NCBI GenBank assembly: GCA_965262565.1
Contig: CBDHFQ010000005.1
Location: 372,001 to 436,000 of the forward strand
Direction: 5' to 3'
DNA length: 64,000 nt
From: CBDHFQ01 sp965262565
GTDB lineage: Bacteria > Bacteroidota > Bacteroidia > J057
The notes beneath the pieces were generated by a model. It did no database searches and was not told where the DNA came from. It saw nothing but the letters and a program-made list of their open reading frames with translations. The position numbers were made by a program, and so were the translations under genes. This document shows, piece after piece, positions 44,741-54,440 of the stretch; position 1 is the first letter of the stretch, and the number at the start of each line of letters is the position of its first letter.

Positions 44741-46042
44741 TTGCCGGCCTGGTGGATAGGGATCTTCGGATTGTTACTCAGGATCGTTTATGCATGGTAT
44801 CTTGGGGAAGCTTTATTTCTGGGAGATGCCTTAGCATATATAGAAGGAGCAGAAAAAATTCTGGAAACAGGCTGGGCAGATAAATATTGGCCGCCAGGAT
44901 TGCCTTATATATTGGCGTGCTTTTATGCTGTTTTCGGCCAAGGTTTCTGGACTACAGTGAGTGCTATGCTTTGTTTCTATATATTTTTCTGGATATTGGT
45001 TTGTCTTCACTTGCAACCTGTTCAATATTCCCTGTACAAGATCCTGGTCTTATTTATTTTTGCCATATATCCTGCCTTTATTCATCATAGTGTCGCCCCT
45101 CTCACCCATTTACCGTTAGCTGTGTGTGTCCTGGCAATTTCTTATTCATTGGTACATATCTCCTTTACTCCGGTCCCTGCTTTTTTTGTAGGATTAATCC
45201 ATGTAATAGCTATTTTCCTTCGACCTGCAAGTGTATTATTAATTCCTGTAAGTATCATTTTTCTACTGTATAAGAGGAAACCTATCCAAGCTTCGGCATG
45301 GAGTGTATTTTTGTTGAGTGTGATATTTCCATTGGTCATTTGGCACTACGCTTCTTATGAGAGATATGGTTATTTTTTTTATGTCAATGAGGCAAACGCC
45401 TATAATGTATTTTTGGGGAACAACCCATATACTCCTCTATATAAAACGTGGTGGTTGGGTTCTCATCGGGATCAATGGGAAACTACTGTTCCTGAATTTA
45501 GCTCTCTAGCGGATAGTATCTCGAGATTATCTTCTGAGGAGCAGGGAAAAGCCTACAGAAAAGTGAGTATAACCCATATTAGTTCTCGTCCTGATATATT
45601 CCTGATCAGAAGTTGGAACAGATTAAAGGTATTTTGGGCTTATGATACCTTTACAGGAGCACGTATATATGATGATCATCCAAGTTACGCCTTATGTATA
45701 CTCGCTTTAGATGCGCTTTGCTATGGCTCATTGATCCTACTATTCATCTTCGTCCTTACTCATTCTTCCTTTTTTCTTCTACTTCATTCCCATTTGTTGG
45801 TTGCAGGAATGGTGTTAGGCCTCAGTCTTCCTTACTATTTCTCTTTTAGCCATCCTACCTACCATCTAGCCGTGGTTCCTTTGTTGGGAATTCTGGTAGG
45901 CAATGAATTTAGTCATACATCCCTATCTTTTCGTTCTCTCACGAAGTCCGAAATGATATTGCGGATTTTTCTATTACTTTTTTTCTTTTACATCCAAATA
46001 GAGTGGACCTTAGCTATGTTACATCCTCAACCGAATATTTAA
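44741..46042 (+). CDS. GT39-like glycosyltransferase membrane protein
   Basis: The 433-residue polytopic protein begins with a hydrophobic helix and a periplasmic loop containing GDALAYIEGAEKIL then WPPGLPYI (residues 28-56), the pattern of the GT39/ArnT-type GT-C family. About ten helices follow. Start is TTG at 44741; the ATG of the preceding frame stops at once. It is followed after 1 bp by the MazG-like gene, so they share an operon. Acceptor unknown. Confidence 0.65.
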   Translation: MPAWWIGIFGLLLRIVYAWYLGEALFLGDALAYIEGAEKILETGWADKYWPPGLPYILACFYAVFGQGFWTTVSAMLCFYIFFWILVCLHLQPVQYSLYKILVLFIFAIYPAFIHHSVAPLTHLPLAVCVLAISYSLVHISFTPVPAFFVGLIHVIAIFLRPASVLLIPVSIIFLLYKRKPIQASAWSVFLLSVIFPLVIWHYASYERYGYFFYVNEANAYNVFLGNNPYTPLYKTWWLGSHRDQWETTVPEFSSLADSISRLSSEEQGKAYRKVSITHISSRPDIFLIRSWNRLKVFWAYDTFTGARIYDDHPSYALCILALDALCYGSLILLFIFVLTHSSFFLLLHSHLLVAGMVLGLSLPYYFSFSHPTYHLAVVPLLGILVGNEFSHTSLSFRSLTKSEMILRIFLLLFFFYIQIEWTLAMLHPQPNI

Positions 46043-46043
46043 T

Positions 46044-46370
46044 ATGACTATTAAAGAAGCTCAGGAAACGGTAGATCGTTGGATCAATGAATACGGCATC
46101 AGATATTTTTCAGAACTCACGAACACGGCTATTCTCATGGAAGAAGTAGGGGAAGTAGCTCGGATTATGGCGAGGAAGTTTGGGGACCAATCCTTTAAGA
46201 AATCAGATGAATCTGTGGAGTTAGCAGATGAAATGGCGGACGTCTTATTCGTATTGATTTGTTTAGCCAATCAAACAGGAATAGATCTGGAAGAGGCCAT
46301 GCATAAAAATTTATTAAAAAAGACGCGCAGAGATAAGGATAGACACAAAAACAATGAGAAGTTGAGATAA
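46044..46370 (+). CDS. MazG-like nucleotide pyrophosphohydrolase
   Basis: The 108-residue protein has the EExxE motif (33-37, MEEVGEVA) and the ExxD motif (63-66, DEMADVLF) of all-alpha NTP pyrophosphatases that clear abnormal nucleotides. The C terminus is basic (TRRDKDRHK). The start lies 1 bp after the membrane protein stop; functional connection unclear. Confidence 0.87.
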   Translation: MTIKEAQETVDRWINEYGIRYFSELTNTAILMEEVGEVARIMARKFGDQSFKKSDESVELADEMADVLFVLICLANQTGIDLEEAMHKNLLKKTRRDKDRHKNNEKLR

Positions 46371-46677
46371 GCCGACCATCTTCCTCAAATTCCCTGGTCA
46401 AATAATGCTAATAGCAGGTAACATATATCCTAATCCCTAAAAAGAAACATGTGTGCTATCATTTGTTGAATAATTGCTGATCAAATAGGGAAAGGATCAC
46501 CATCTTGCTGATGTAATCAACTGGGAAACATTAGAGAAAAGAAAAACCTATTGTTCGTTTGCAAGACCTGCTAATCACGATCATAAAATTAATTATTGAA
46601 GGTATTACACACTAGTTTTACACACTAACCTAAGCGATGCACAATTTGTCCTGGTACCAAAGCCCAAAGCGCTCTTT
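46371..46677. other. Intergenic region between converging genes
   Basis: 307 bp with no coding frame or strong hairpin seen; AT-rich sequence only. Confidence 0.5.
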
Positions 46678-49236
46678 TTACTCTCCGTAAAGTCTTTCGA
46701 AAGGTTGGTCGAAGAAAATCGTATTGGCCAATAAGACCTTTCCCTGGTACCAAAACCCTCTGAATATGGGGGAGTCGGAAAAGTAGACTATTTGACCGGC
46801 TCCCGAATATTCTATTCCTAATCCAAGAGATTCTTTCAGATCCTCCTTTAATTTATATCCTGTAAATCCTGCAATCCAGGCATCTTTGTCAAAGATACCT
46901 ACGTTCCACCCTCCTTCAGGTAAATAGGGTAGTACAGAACGATTTCGTTTGATCACATAAGCAGATGGTCCTAACCCAAAAGCAAAAGGATGAGAATCAT
47001 CTAACGTTAATTTGTAAATACTTCCTGCGACCGAATAAATCAGGGCTTCTCTTTCTGATGACTCATATCTTTTCATATGATACTCCTCTTCTTCTTGCGT
47101 TTCTTCAGATTCTTCAGCCTGTTTATCATTATGAGCACTACTTAGCAGCGTGCTGAATTCGTTCTCTTTTGAGGAAGAAAAAGTTCTTATGGCTCCTTCG
47201 ATAGCGATGACTCGCCCTCCTTTATTCGCAAAATCCAATAGGATATCCTTATGCTGAGCGTAATTTCCCGAAGGAAGCAATATGATATCGAAAGTATTAA
47301 GCTCTACTCTACTGAGGTAACTGAGATCAATCAAGGAAACGGGATAATGTAGCTGCTGCTCGAAATAATGCCATAATTCTCCTACGCCATAAGCACTGAC
47401 TGATTCTCCTACGAGAATAGCAATATTTGCTTTTCCTATCAGCTTAACCAGATCGGACCCCAGATCCACTCCTTTTGATACGAATCCTGTACTAACTGGA
47501 ATTAGCTTTTGTTCCATGCTGTCAGCGACTTGTTGTAACATCTCTTCGAAGGGAATCGAGCGATTATCGCTTTGAAGAATTACAAGGCTTGCTCTGTCAA
47601 AGGAATGATCTTCTATGGAGAATTCCTGCTCTGCATATCGGACTTTGATTCCTTTTTGTAACACTGCCGCTAGAAATTGCGCATCCTGGAAGCTTTTCCA
47701 AGGGCTCACATATGCATAAGCAGGAGACGCCGGCCACTTTGTTTGAGGAGCTGCAGGTGCTTCATCCATCGCTTCTACTTCGATGTCAGTTGATAGTGCG
47801 TAGGCATTTACCCCATAGATATAAGGAAGGGACCATGCGGTAAGATCATAGGTAATCGAATCTTCAAGATAGGTTTCCGGCTCCAGAAATACCTGCACCA
47901 ACCTGCTTTGGGGTTGCACTCCCGAAATATATAGATCTCCGATATCCAGTGTAAAGCTTTCATTGGACTTCAGGCTATATTCATACCCAGTCAACCCTAT
48001 TCTCTCCGCACTGGCGATGTCATAAGTAATTTGCTGGGAATCGAGAAATTCCATGATAGATGTTCGCTTATCTGTGTGATTAGCTGTTTTTAGTATATAT
48101 CCTCTATAAGGAAGTGCATTGACATCTGGTTCGAAATAGGAAGAAAAGTTAGAGATCAATTCATCTTTATATCTGTAAGAAGTCTCTATAGTAGATAAGC
48201 CTGTAGTAATGTGATGATCTATTCGGTCTCTAAGGGTAAGTGTATCTCCTCCATCTTTGTACACAGCAACTCCGGCTCTACCGGAACCTCCTTGTTCATA
48301 GGTAAATCCTATCGCTCCATTATATGTGGGCCAGGTATCTCCATAACTGGGGTAGAGCAAATCAAATACCTGTCGGGTAAAATAGGCCCAACCTTCCTGA
48401 TCAAAATACTTTGCATTATTCTTTCCCACATGAGTTTGAAACTCCACTTGCCAATCTGTGATGACTTCATGATAAGGTTTAGCAGCTGGGGCAAAGTAGT
48501 AAGGGGAGTTAATTCCCATTTCATGAAAATCAACATGGACATGAGGCATCCACTCTTTAAATAATACCATCCTTTGCTGAGTCTCAATTTGGGTCATCCA
48601 CGCCCAATCTCTATTAAGGTCGAATAAGTAATGATTGACTCTGCCTCTGGGCCAGGGTTCACGATGCTCCAATGCTTCCAGGCGCGGATTTACGATGGTA
48701 TGTTGATACTGAGTGTACCAATTAACGTATCTATCTCTCCCATCAGGATTAATGCAGGGATCCAAAATGATAATGAGATCATCTAACCAAGCTTTACTGC
48801 TATCGGGCTGATTAGTAGCCAACAAGTAAAGGGTTTCCATTGCTGCTTCTGTACTGACCGCTTCGTTTCCATGTACATTATAACTAAGCCAAACTATCGG
48901 AATTGCTTCCACTTCGCTTTGGACCTCGTGGAGGTTCGTCAATTTCAGATTAGCCTTTCTCAAGGCATCCAACTGCTCCATATTTTTTTCTGAACTAAGA
49001 ATCGCTATCTCCAACGACCTTCCTTCATAGGTCATTCCATATGGAACAATCTTAACATTAGAAGATATCCCCGCCAAATAATCGTAGTAGTCCAGCACTT
49101 TGTGATGAAAGGTAAATCTACTTCCCAATGGATATCCTAAAAAAGTTTCAGGCGACATAATGCGTTGAGAAAATCCATGTACGGGAAGGAAAAGAAAGGC
49201 CAATAGAACGGGAAGAAAAGTGGAGAGAAAATTCAT
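46678..49236 (-). CDS. M14-family zinc carboxypeptidase, large secreted form
   Basis: This 852-residue secreted peptidase has a signal peptide (cleavage after FSQ), then an M14 domain (about 40-370). The zinc ligands His122 and Glu125 are in YNVHGNEAVS and a downstream His in HVDFHEMG (234/238). INPDGRDRY (162-170) and DLNRDWAW (206-213) are substrate-site segments. The C-terminal half carries a GATase-like Rossmann region (IILLPSGNYAQ). It probably removes C-terminal residues from periplasmic or external peptides. Confidence 0.9.
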   Translation of the reverse strand: MNFLSTFLPVLLAFLFLPVHGFSQRIMSPETFLGYPLGSRFTFHHKVLDYYDYLAGISSNVKIVPYGMTYEGRSLEIAILSSEKNMEQLDALRKANLKLTNLHEVQSEVEAIPIVWLSYNVHGNEAVSTEAAMETLYLLATNQPDSSKAWLDDLIIILDPCINPDGRDRYVNWYTQYQHTIVNPRLEALEHREPWPRGRVNHYLFDLNRDWAWMTQIETQQRMVLFKEWMPHVHVDFHEMGINSPYYFAPAAKPYHEVITDWQVEFQTHVGKNNAKYFDQEGWAYFTRQVFDLLYPSYGDTWPTYNGAIGFTYEQGGSGRAGVAVYKDGGDTLTLRDRIDHHITTGLSTIETSYRYKDELISNFSSYFEPDVNALPYRGYILKTANHTDKRTSIMEFLDSQQITYDIASAERIGLTGYEYSLKSNESFTLDIGDLYISGVQPQSRLVQVFLEPETYLEDSITYDLTAWSLPYIYGVNAYALSTDIEVEAMDEAPAAPQTKWPASPAYAYVSPWKSFQDAQFLAAVLQKGIKVRYAEQEFSIEDHSFDRASLVILQSDNRSIPFEEMLQQVADSMEQKLIPVSTGFVSKGVDLGSDLVKLIGKANIAILVGESVSAYGVGELWHYFEQQLHYPVSLIDLSYLSRVELNTFDIILLPSGNYAQHKDILLDFANKGGRVIAIEGAIRTFSSSKENEFSTLLSSAHNDKQAEESEETQEEEEYHMKRYESSEREALIYSVAGSIYKLTLDDSHPFAFGLGPSAYVIKRNRSVLPYLPEGGWNVGIFDKDAWIAGFTGYKLKEDLKESLGLGIEYSGAGQIVYFSDSPIFRGFWYQGKVLLANTIFFDQPFERLYGE

Positions 49237-49328
49237 ATTCTGATCAAAAGTTTAAGCAGTAAAAGCTAAGATAAAACTTCTTGAATTACAATACTTAACA
49301 GGCTAATTCCAGTAGCAATTCCAAAGAA

Positions 49329-49382
49329 AAAGTTACATTTTGCGTATTTTTTTGGCAAAAAATACACTTTAAAGTTGCATTT
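49329..49382. promoter_or_regulatory. Candidate operator: palindrome between direct repeats
   Basis: The perfect palindrome GTATTTTTT-TGGC-AAAAAATAC (49344-49365) is flanked by the 12-bp direct repeat AAAGTTACATTT (49329-49340) and AAAGTTGCATTT (49371-49382). Starts are 42 bp apart, four helical turns. It lies 32-85 bp upstream of the probable toxin-antitoxin operon, the usual place for autoregulation by a HTH antitoxin. Confidence 0.6.
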
Positions 49383-49413
49383 ACCAATTAAATTAGCTTA
49401 TTTGATAATATAA

Positions 49414-49815
49414 ATGGAAACGATGATTGTAGACACTAAAGCCCGGATAATGACCAAAGAGGAGGAAGTCAGTCTTTTTTTAGCTAAATACCATGCTCTG
49501 ATGAAAAATTATGGTATATGTTTTTACAGACATCCAAAAAATTTCTTGGCTTTATTGGATTCCGAAATGTCCAGCAAGGGAAGAGAATCATTCATAAAAG
49601 GGCTGACTTCTTCTCATTATTATCGAGGGCCTGCAGAAGACAAACATCATCCTGGAACATATTATTGGGAATTTGGCATTCAGATTAAAGGGAAGGAATG
49701 GTATATAAAATTATCCCTTGGTACTCGTTCAGGACCTGTTTGGTGCTTTTCGTTTCATCCTGCTGAGAGAAAGATTTATTTTCCTTATAAACACTTTGAT
49801 TTTACTACAGATTAA
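49414..49815 (+). CDS. Probable toxin (MqsR/RelE-like fold)
   Basis: The 133-residue protein has the pattern YYRGPAED, YYWEFGIQIKGKEWYIKL, then VWCFSFHPAERKIYFPYK. In appearance this resembles MqsR/RelE-superfamily mRNA interferases with YIKL and ISFHxAE segments. It is followed by an HTH/DUF4065 gene with 5-14 bp spacing, the toxin-first order of a TA module. I see no catalytic residue I can name with certainty, and the toxin call leans on context. Confidence 0.6.
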   Translation: METMIVDTKARIMTKEEEVSLFLAKYHALMKNYGICFYRHPKNFLALLDSEMSSKGRESFIKGLTSSHYYRGPAEDKHHPGTYYWEFGIQIKGKEWYIKLSLGTRSGPVWCFSFHPAERKIYFPYKHFDFTTD

Positions 49816-49829
49816 CATTTTTGTCATTC

Positions 49830-50825
49830 ATGCAACAGAATTTAATACATGGTGAAGGCAGGTTGAGGCAAGTATGGCAGAAACATTCTTTCCGAAAAGA
49901 AGCATTCGAAATTTGTTATCATTACTTCGAAGATCCTGTTAACGGAATTGAATATACTACCTCTTCTATAGACGAACTTAATTTATGCCAGATTAAGAAT
50001 CAGTACAGGACAAAGCATCATATTCCTTTTCCAGAAGAAATTCGTGCTATCAGAAATCAATATGGCCTCTCTGCTTCCAAGATGTCTGAGATACTTGATT
50101 TTGGGATTAACAGTTACCGACTATATGAACAGGGAGATATTCCCAGCCTTGCAAATGCTAAACTCATCAGAGTAGCCAGAAATCCTGAACACTTCCTCCC
50201 TTTTGTAGCGGAGAAGAAAGAAATTTTTTCTAGAAATGCATATGAAAAATTGCGAACTCGCATAGAAGGATTGATGAAAGAAGCTTCCTCGGAGACCATT
50301 GTAGATTATATCTGGAACCATCATCAGGAAGCAAACTCCTTTACAGGTTTTGTTAAACCGAAGTTGGAAAAGGTCGCTCACTTTATTCTATTTTTTGCAG
50401 AAAGAGTAAATCCGCTGAAAACGAGGCTCAACAAACTGCTTTTCTATGCAGATTTTTTACACTACAAACGCACAGGATTCTCTATATCTGGGTGTAATTA
50501 CAGAGCTATCCAGCTTGGCCCTGTTCCCTCTCACTTTAGAGAACTGTTCGGTATCCTGGAATCTCAACGTTTCATTTCCATAGAGGAAGAACTATTTGAT
50601 CATGGCGGTACCGGGGAACGATTTTATGGATCTTCTGCTTTTAATGAAAAACTATTTAGTCCAATCGAATTGGCACATATGCATGAATTAATAGATCGAT
50701 TTGAAGATGTTCGTACTCGTCAGTTGATCGAAATAAGTCATCAGGAATTGGGATGGATACATAACCAGGAACACAAAGAGCTTATTGACTATCAAAAATT
50801 TGCATTTTCCCTTAAAGCCCTTTAA
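49830..50825 (+). CDS. Panacea (DUF4065) antitoxin with HTH domain
   Basis: The protein (331 residues from the ATG at 49830; a TTG at 49821 adds three) has an HTH of MqsA/Xre type at about residues 70-110 (IRAIRNQYGLSASKMSEILDF). Its C-terminal DUF4065/Panacea domain (about 185-320) has KLEKVAHFILFFAE, TRLNKLLFYADFLHYK and GPVPSHFRELF. Panacea domains neutralise many unrelated toxins, and the HTH should repress the operon, matching the operator-like sequence upstream. A terminator follows. Confidence 0.82.
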   Translation: MQQNLIHGEGRLRQVWQKHSFRKEAFEICYHYFEDPVNGIEYTTSSIDELNLCQIKNQYRTKHHIPFPEEIRAIRNQYGLSASKMSEILDFGINSYRLYEQGDIPSLANAKLIRVARNPEHFLPFVAEKKEIFSRNAYEKLRTRIEGLMKEASSETIVDYIWNHHQEANSFTGFVKPKLEKVAHFILFFAERVNPLKTRLNKLLFYADFLHYKRTGFSISGCNYRAIQLGPVPSHFRELFGILESQRFISIEEELFDHGGTGERFYGSSAFNEKLFSPIELAHMHELIDRFEDVRTRQLIEISHQELGWIHNQEHKELIDYQKFAFSLKAL

Positions 50826-50895
50826 CCCATTTCCTTGCCGGGTAATTCCCAGCGAGTTCTTTTTATCTGAAGTTCAGTCCGATATGTTAAGTGTT

Positions 50896-50926
50896 AGTCC
50901 CGTCAGCATGCCTGATGGGACTTTTT
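50896..50926 (+). terminator. Rho-independent terminator of the TA operon
   Basis: Eleven-bp stem AGTCCCGTCAG / CTGATGGGACT (one G-T pair), loop CATGC, then TTTTT at 50922-50926. Confidence 0.88.
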
Positions 50927-51078
50927 GTATCATTTCCAGTTTTTTAGCTCATCAGGGGCATAGATGTTTCATCTTCAATCTTTCCAAATCCATTATAGCT
51001 CAATCATTATGGCCATTTTTCTCCTCAATTCAATTATCTACTGATTAACTTTTATCAGTAAATAGTAGTTTAAATCAT

Positions 51079-51831
51079 ATGAATGCTACATCTCCTTACC
51101 TCCGTCCTATGTTTACCCAGCGAATCGCCCAAAGATTAGCTGATGGAGATACGATTATTATCATTGGAGATGAAAAGCAAGGAGCAAAAAGGCTCCTGGA
51201 TGATTTAAGTACGTTTGATGTACATCTCATTCGCATCGATTTTCCTTCCTCTGCTTCTTATCAGTCTCTCCTGGATTCCTGGACAAAACAATTATATATC
51301 AAAGATCAGATAGACGACCCAAGTATCATTGTAGAAGCAATGAAATTACAAGGAGGAAATTGGTGGTTTTTATGGGATCAGATCGACCAGATGCCTACGC
51401 TGACTGAACTCCAACGAGCGGATCTACATGCAGCTATTCAGGAAGTGGCGATCATTCCTACCTTAGGATTTATTGCTACCTCTTCGCAGATGCAGGAAGC
51501 TACTGATTGGGCTGCGACTATTCAAAAGCTCCCTCCTCTGGCATACTCCAGAATCAGAGAGGAATTCCATAGAAAAGTTCCAGATATTTCTGTCCCATCT
51601 TCATTTATCAATGCAGTATTTTCCCATTCTCACTCCTACCTATATTTAGAATTCCTAAGCCAGAAAATTGTGCACCTCAATCCATCAACATCCACTGATA
51701 TGGACAGCTATCTCAACGAATGGCAGCAGGAATTTCATCAGCAGTTTCATTTACCCATTGCCAATATCTCTCATGAGCCTAAGGGATGGTGGGATTCTCT
51801 AAAGAATAGCTTGAAGAGAAAATTTTTTTAA
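51079..51831 (+). CDS. Uncharacterised protein with degenerate P-loop-like N terminus
   Basis: The 250-residue protein has the strand-loop TIIIIGDEKQGAKRLLDDL (about 25-43), similar in placement to a Walker A of STAND/AAA ATPases but lacking the GK[ST] signature. It is followed by WWFLWDQIDQMPTL, where a Walker B would be. The C terminus is basic (SLKRKFF). It may be a derived NTPase that no longer binds nucleotide. No family recognised. Confidence 0.5.
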   Translation: MNATSPYLRPMFTQRIAQRLADGDTIIIIGDEKQGAKRLLDDLSTFDVHLIRIDFPSSASYQSLLDSWTKQLYIKDQIDDPSIIVEAMKLQGGNWWFLWDQIDQMPTLTELQRADLHAAIQEVAIIPTLGFIATSSQMQEATDWAATIQKLPPLAYSRIREEFHRKVPDISVPSSFINAVFSHSHSYLYLEFLSQKIVHLNPSTSTDMDSYLNEWQQEFHQQFHLPIANISHEPKGWWDSLKNSLKRKFF

Positions 51832-52026
51832 TGCTGGGTTGAATAAGCGGATTTTTCTAGTTTTGTGCTCTATTGTTGAAAAATCTGTTAAGTGGTCCTT
51901 AATTAAGCAAATGAACATGCTATCTCTTCTTCTTAACAAAACTTTTGTTGAATTAGCGCATTTTCATTAAGTGGATCATTCAATTTTTTTCGCATGAACC
52001 ATTGCCCCAAAAGATATAGTAATTAA

Positions 52027-54438
52027 ATGAAAGTATCCTATAACTGGCTCAAATCATATATAGACTTCGACCAATCACCTGAAGAACTTGCCGACATTCT
52101 CACCATGTTAGGACTGGAGACTAGTGGTATTGAAGAATTTGGAGGAGTGCCTGGAAATTTTGAGGGAGTCGTTGTGGGCCATGTATTATCTGCTGAACAA
52201 CATCCGAATGCGGATAAGCTACGCGTGTGTAAAGTAGATGTAGGCCAGGAAGAGCCTTTAAATATAGTATGTGGCGCTCCTAATGTAGCTGCTGGCCAAA
52301 AAGTTCCTGTAGCAACTGTGGGTACAAAATTGCATCCGTTTAATGGAGAACCATTAAAAATCAAGAAAGGTAAAATTCGAGGCGAGGTATCTATGGGAAT
52401 GATTTGTGCAGAAGATGAGTTGGGCCTTGGGGAAGATCATGAAGGAATAATGGTACTGGAACCATCGCTTACTTCTGGTACGCCCTTCAATGAAGTCGTG
52501 AAGATTGAAAAAGATGATATTATTGAGATAGATCTGACTCCCAACCGGATTGATGGTGCCTCTCATTATGGGGTAGCGAGGGATTTAGCTGCCTATTTCC
52601 GTACTAAAGCAACATTACCTACTTTTTCTCTATCTCCAGATCAACTCGCAGATTCCAATCCTATTCCTGTTGAAATTCTGGCCAGAGATAAATGTAAGCG
52701 GTATACTTCTCTTTATTTGGAAGGAGTAACTGTAGGAGAAAGCCCTGAGTGGTTAAAGAAAAGATTGCTATCGATAGGATTAAGGCCCAGGAATTTGGTG
52801 GTAGATGTAACAAACTTCGTGCTGATGGAATTGGGACAACCCATGCACGCCTTCGACGCAGATCAAATAGAGGGAAAGCAAATCATCGTACGAACCTTAG
52901 ATAAAGCAACATCTTTTATCACTTTAGATGATCAAACTCATACCTTACTGCCGGATCAAGATTTACTTATATGTGATCAACGTCGCCCACTTTGTATTGC
53001 AGGAACGATGGGAGGATTAAATTCTGCCGTTACGACCGATACAAAAAATGTATTCCTGGAAGCAGCTTACTTTGATCCGAGTACGGTTAGAAAAACTGCT
53101 AAAAGGTTAGGCATTCATTCTGACTCATCCTTCCGTTTTGAAAGAGGAGTCGATCCCCATATGACCGTTAATGCGATATTAAGAGCTACGGAACTTATTA
53201 TGCAGGAAGGTGGGGGAAAACCTTCCAAAATCCAGGATGTCGTAGTTGATGAATTTCCACATTTTCCTGTAGAGCTTACGGTTGAGCATGCGCAGCGTCT
53301 TATCGGCAAAGCTCTCTCTAAAGAGGAAATTATTTCCATTTTAAGGTCTTTAGAGATGAAAGTTACGGCCAAAGAACATGTATTAGAGATATTGGTTCCT
53401 CCATATAGAGTAGATGTAAAACGCCCTCAGGATGTGATAGAGGAAATTCTACGCGTTTATGGGTATAATAAGGTAGAACCGTCCATTAAGATCAACAGCT
53501 CTATTGATTTTCAGCCTGATGCCAGGGATATTTTTGGATTAAGACAACGTTATTGTGATTATCTATCAGCAAGCGGTTATTATGAGATATTGACTAATTC
53601 GTTGGTGGCGGAAGCATTAACTACAGAGCATTCGGTTCCTATGCTTAATCCTTTAAGCTCGGATCAGGCGGTACTTCGAATTTCCATGTTGCCCGGAGCA
53701 CTTGAAACCGTTCAACATAACCAAAATAGACAACAAGAAGATCTCTCGTTGTATGAATATGGTAAAACATATTTCCATACGCCCGAAGGATATGATGAAA
53801 AGGAATGGATTACTCTTATAGTAACAGGACAGAAACATACTACTCATTGGGAAGGGAAGTCACCTAAGGTCAGCCTTTATACCTTAGGAAAAGAAGTGGA
53901 GAAATTGCAGCGCTGGTTTAAGATTGAAGGAACCTTAATGGACAGTCAATTCCCGGATTTTGATTATGGATTAGATTTGGTAGTAAAAGACAAAATACTG
54001 TTGAGTTATGGGAAGATCACTTCTGAACTTACAGAGGTTTACGATTTGAGGAATGATATATTCTACATGCAAATCGATTGGTTGTATTTGGCAGATTTAT
54101 ATTATCAGTCGGATATCACCTTCAGAGAAGTTCCCGTTTATCCCAGTATTCGCCGAGATATCAGCATGCTTATTGATGATGATGTGATGTTTGCAGACAT
54201 CAAATCACTCATCCAGCAGGTTAATTCCAAACTCATCAGGTCAGTGGAATTGCATGATGTATATAGAGGACAGGGAATTCAACAAGGGAAAAAAAGCTAT
54301 CTCGTCTCTTTTGAACTGAGGGATGATAAAAAAAGTCTCTCTAATGAAGCAGCGGATAAAATAGCTTCCAAAATTTACCGGAAATTGACACAGGAGGTAC
54401 AAGCTGAAATCAGAGGTAAGAGCGAAAACGGACAATAG
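52027..54438 (+). CDS. pheT: Phenylalanyl-tRNA synthetase beta subunit
   Basis: This 803-residue subunit provides tRNA binding and editing for PheRS. It has the N-terminal EMAP-like tRNA-binding domain (about 39-150, ADKLRVCKVDVG), the B3/B4 editing domain (210-385), the B5 domain (about 405-475, PPYRVDVKRPQDVIEEI), the core and the C-terminal FDX-ACB domain (about 705-800, YPSIRRDISMLID). Length normal. The alpha subunit pheS is not adjacent. Confidence 0.96.
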   Translation: MKVSYNWLKSYIDFDQSPEELADILTMLGLETSGIEEFGGVPGNFEGVVVGHVLSAEQHPNADKLRVCKVDVGQEEPLNIVCGAPNVAAGQKVPVATVGTKLHPFNGEPLKIKKGKIRGEVSMGMICAEDELGLGEDHEGIMVLEPSLTSGTPFNEVVKIEKDDIIEIDLTPNRIDGASHYGVARDLAAYFRTKATLPTFSLSPDQLADSNPIPVEILARDKCKRYTSLYLEGVTVGESPEWLKKRLLSIGLRPRNLVVDVTNFVLMELGQPMHAFDADQIEGKQIIVRTLDKATSFITLDDQTHTLLPDQDLLICDQRRPLCIAGTMGGLNSAVTTDTKNVFLEAAYFDPSTVRKTAKRLGIHSDSSFRFERGVDPHMTVNAILRATELIMQEGGGKPSKIQDVVVDEFPHFPVELTVEHAQRLIGKALSKEEIISILRSLEMKVTAKEHVLEILVPPYRVDVKRPQDVIEEILRVYGYNKVEPSIKINSSIDFQPDARDIFGLRQRYCDYLSASGYYEILTNSLVAEALTTEHSVPMLNPLSSDQAVLRISMLPGALETVQHNQNRQQEDLSLYEYGKTYFHTPEGYDEKEWITLIVTGQKHTTHWEGKSPKVSLYTLGKEVEKLQRWFKIEGTLMDSQFPDFDYGLDLVVKDKILLSYGKITSELTEVYDLRNDIFYMQIDWLYLADLYYQSDITFREVPVYPSIRRDISMLIDDDVMFADIKSLIQQVNSKLIRSVELHDVYRGQGIQQGKKSYLVSFELRDDKKSLSNEAADKIASKIYRKLTQEVQAEIRGKSENGQ

Positions 54439-54440
54439 AT

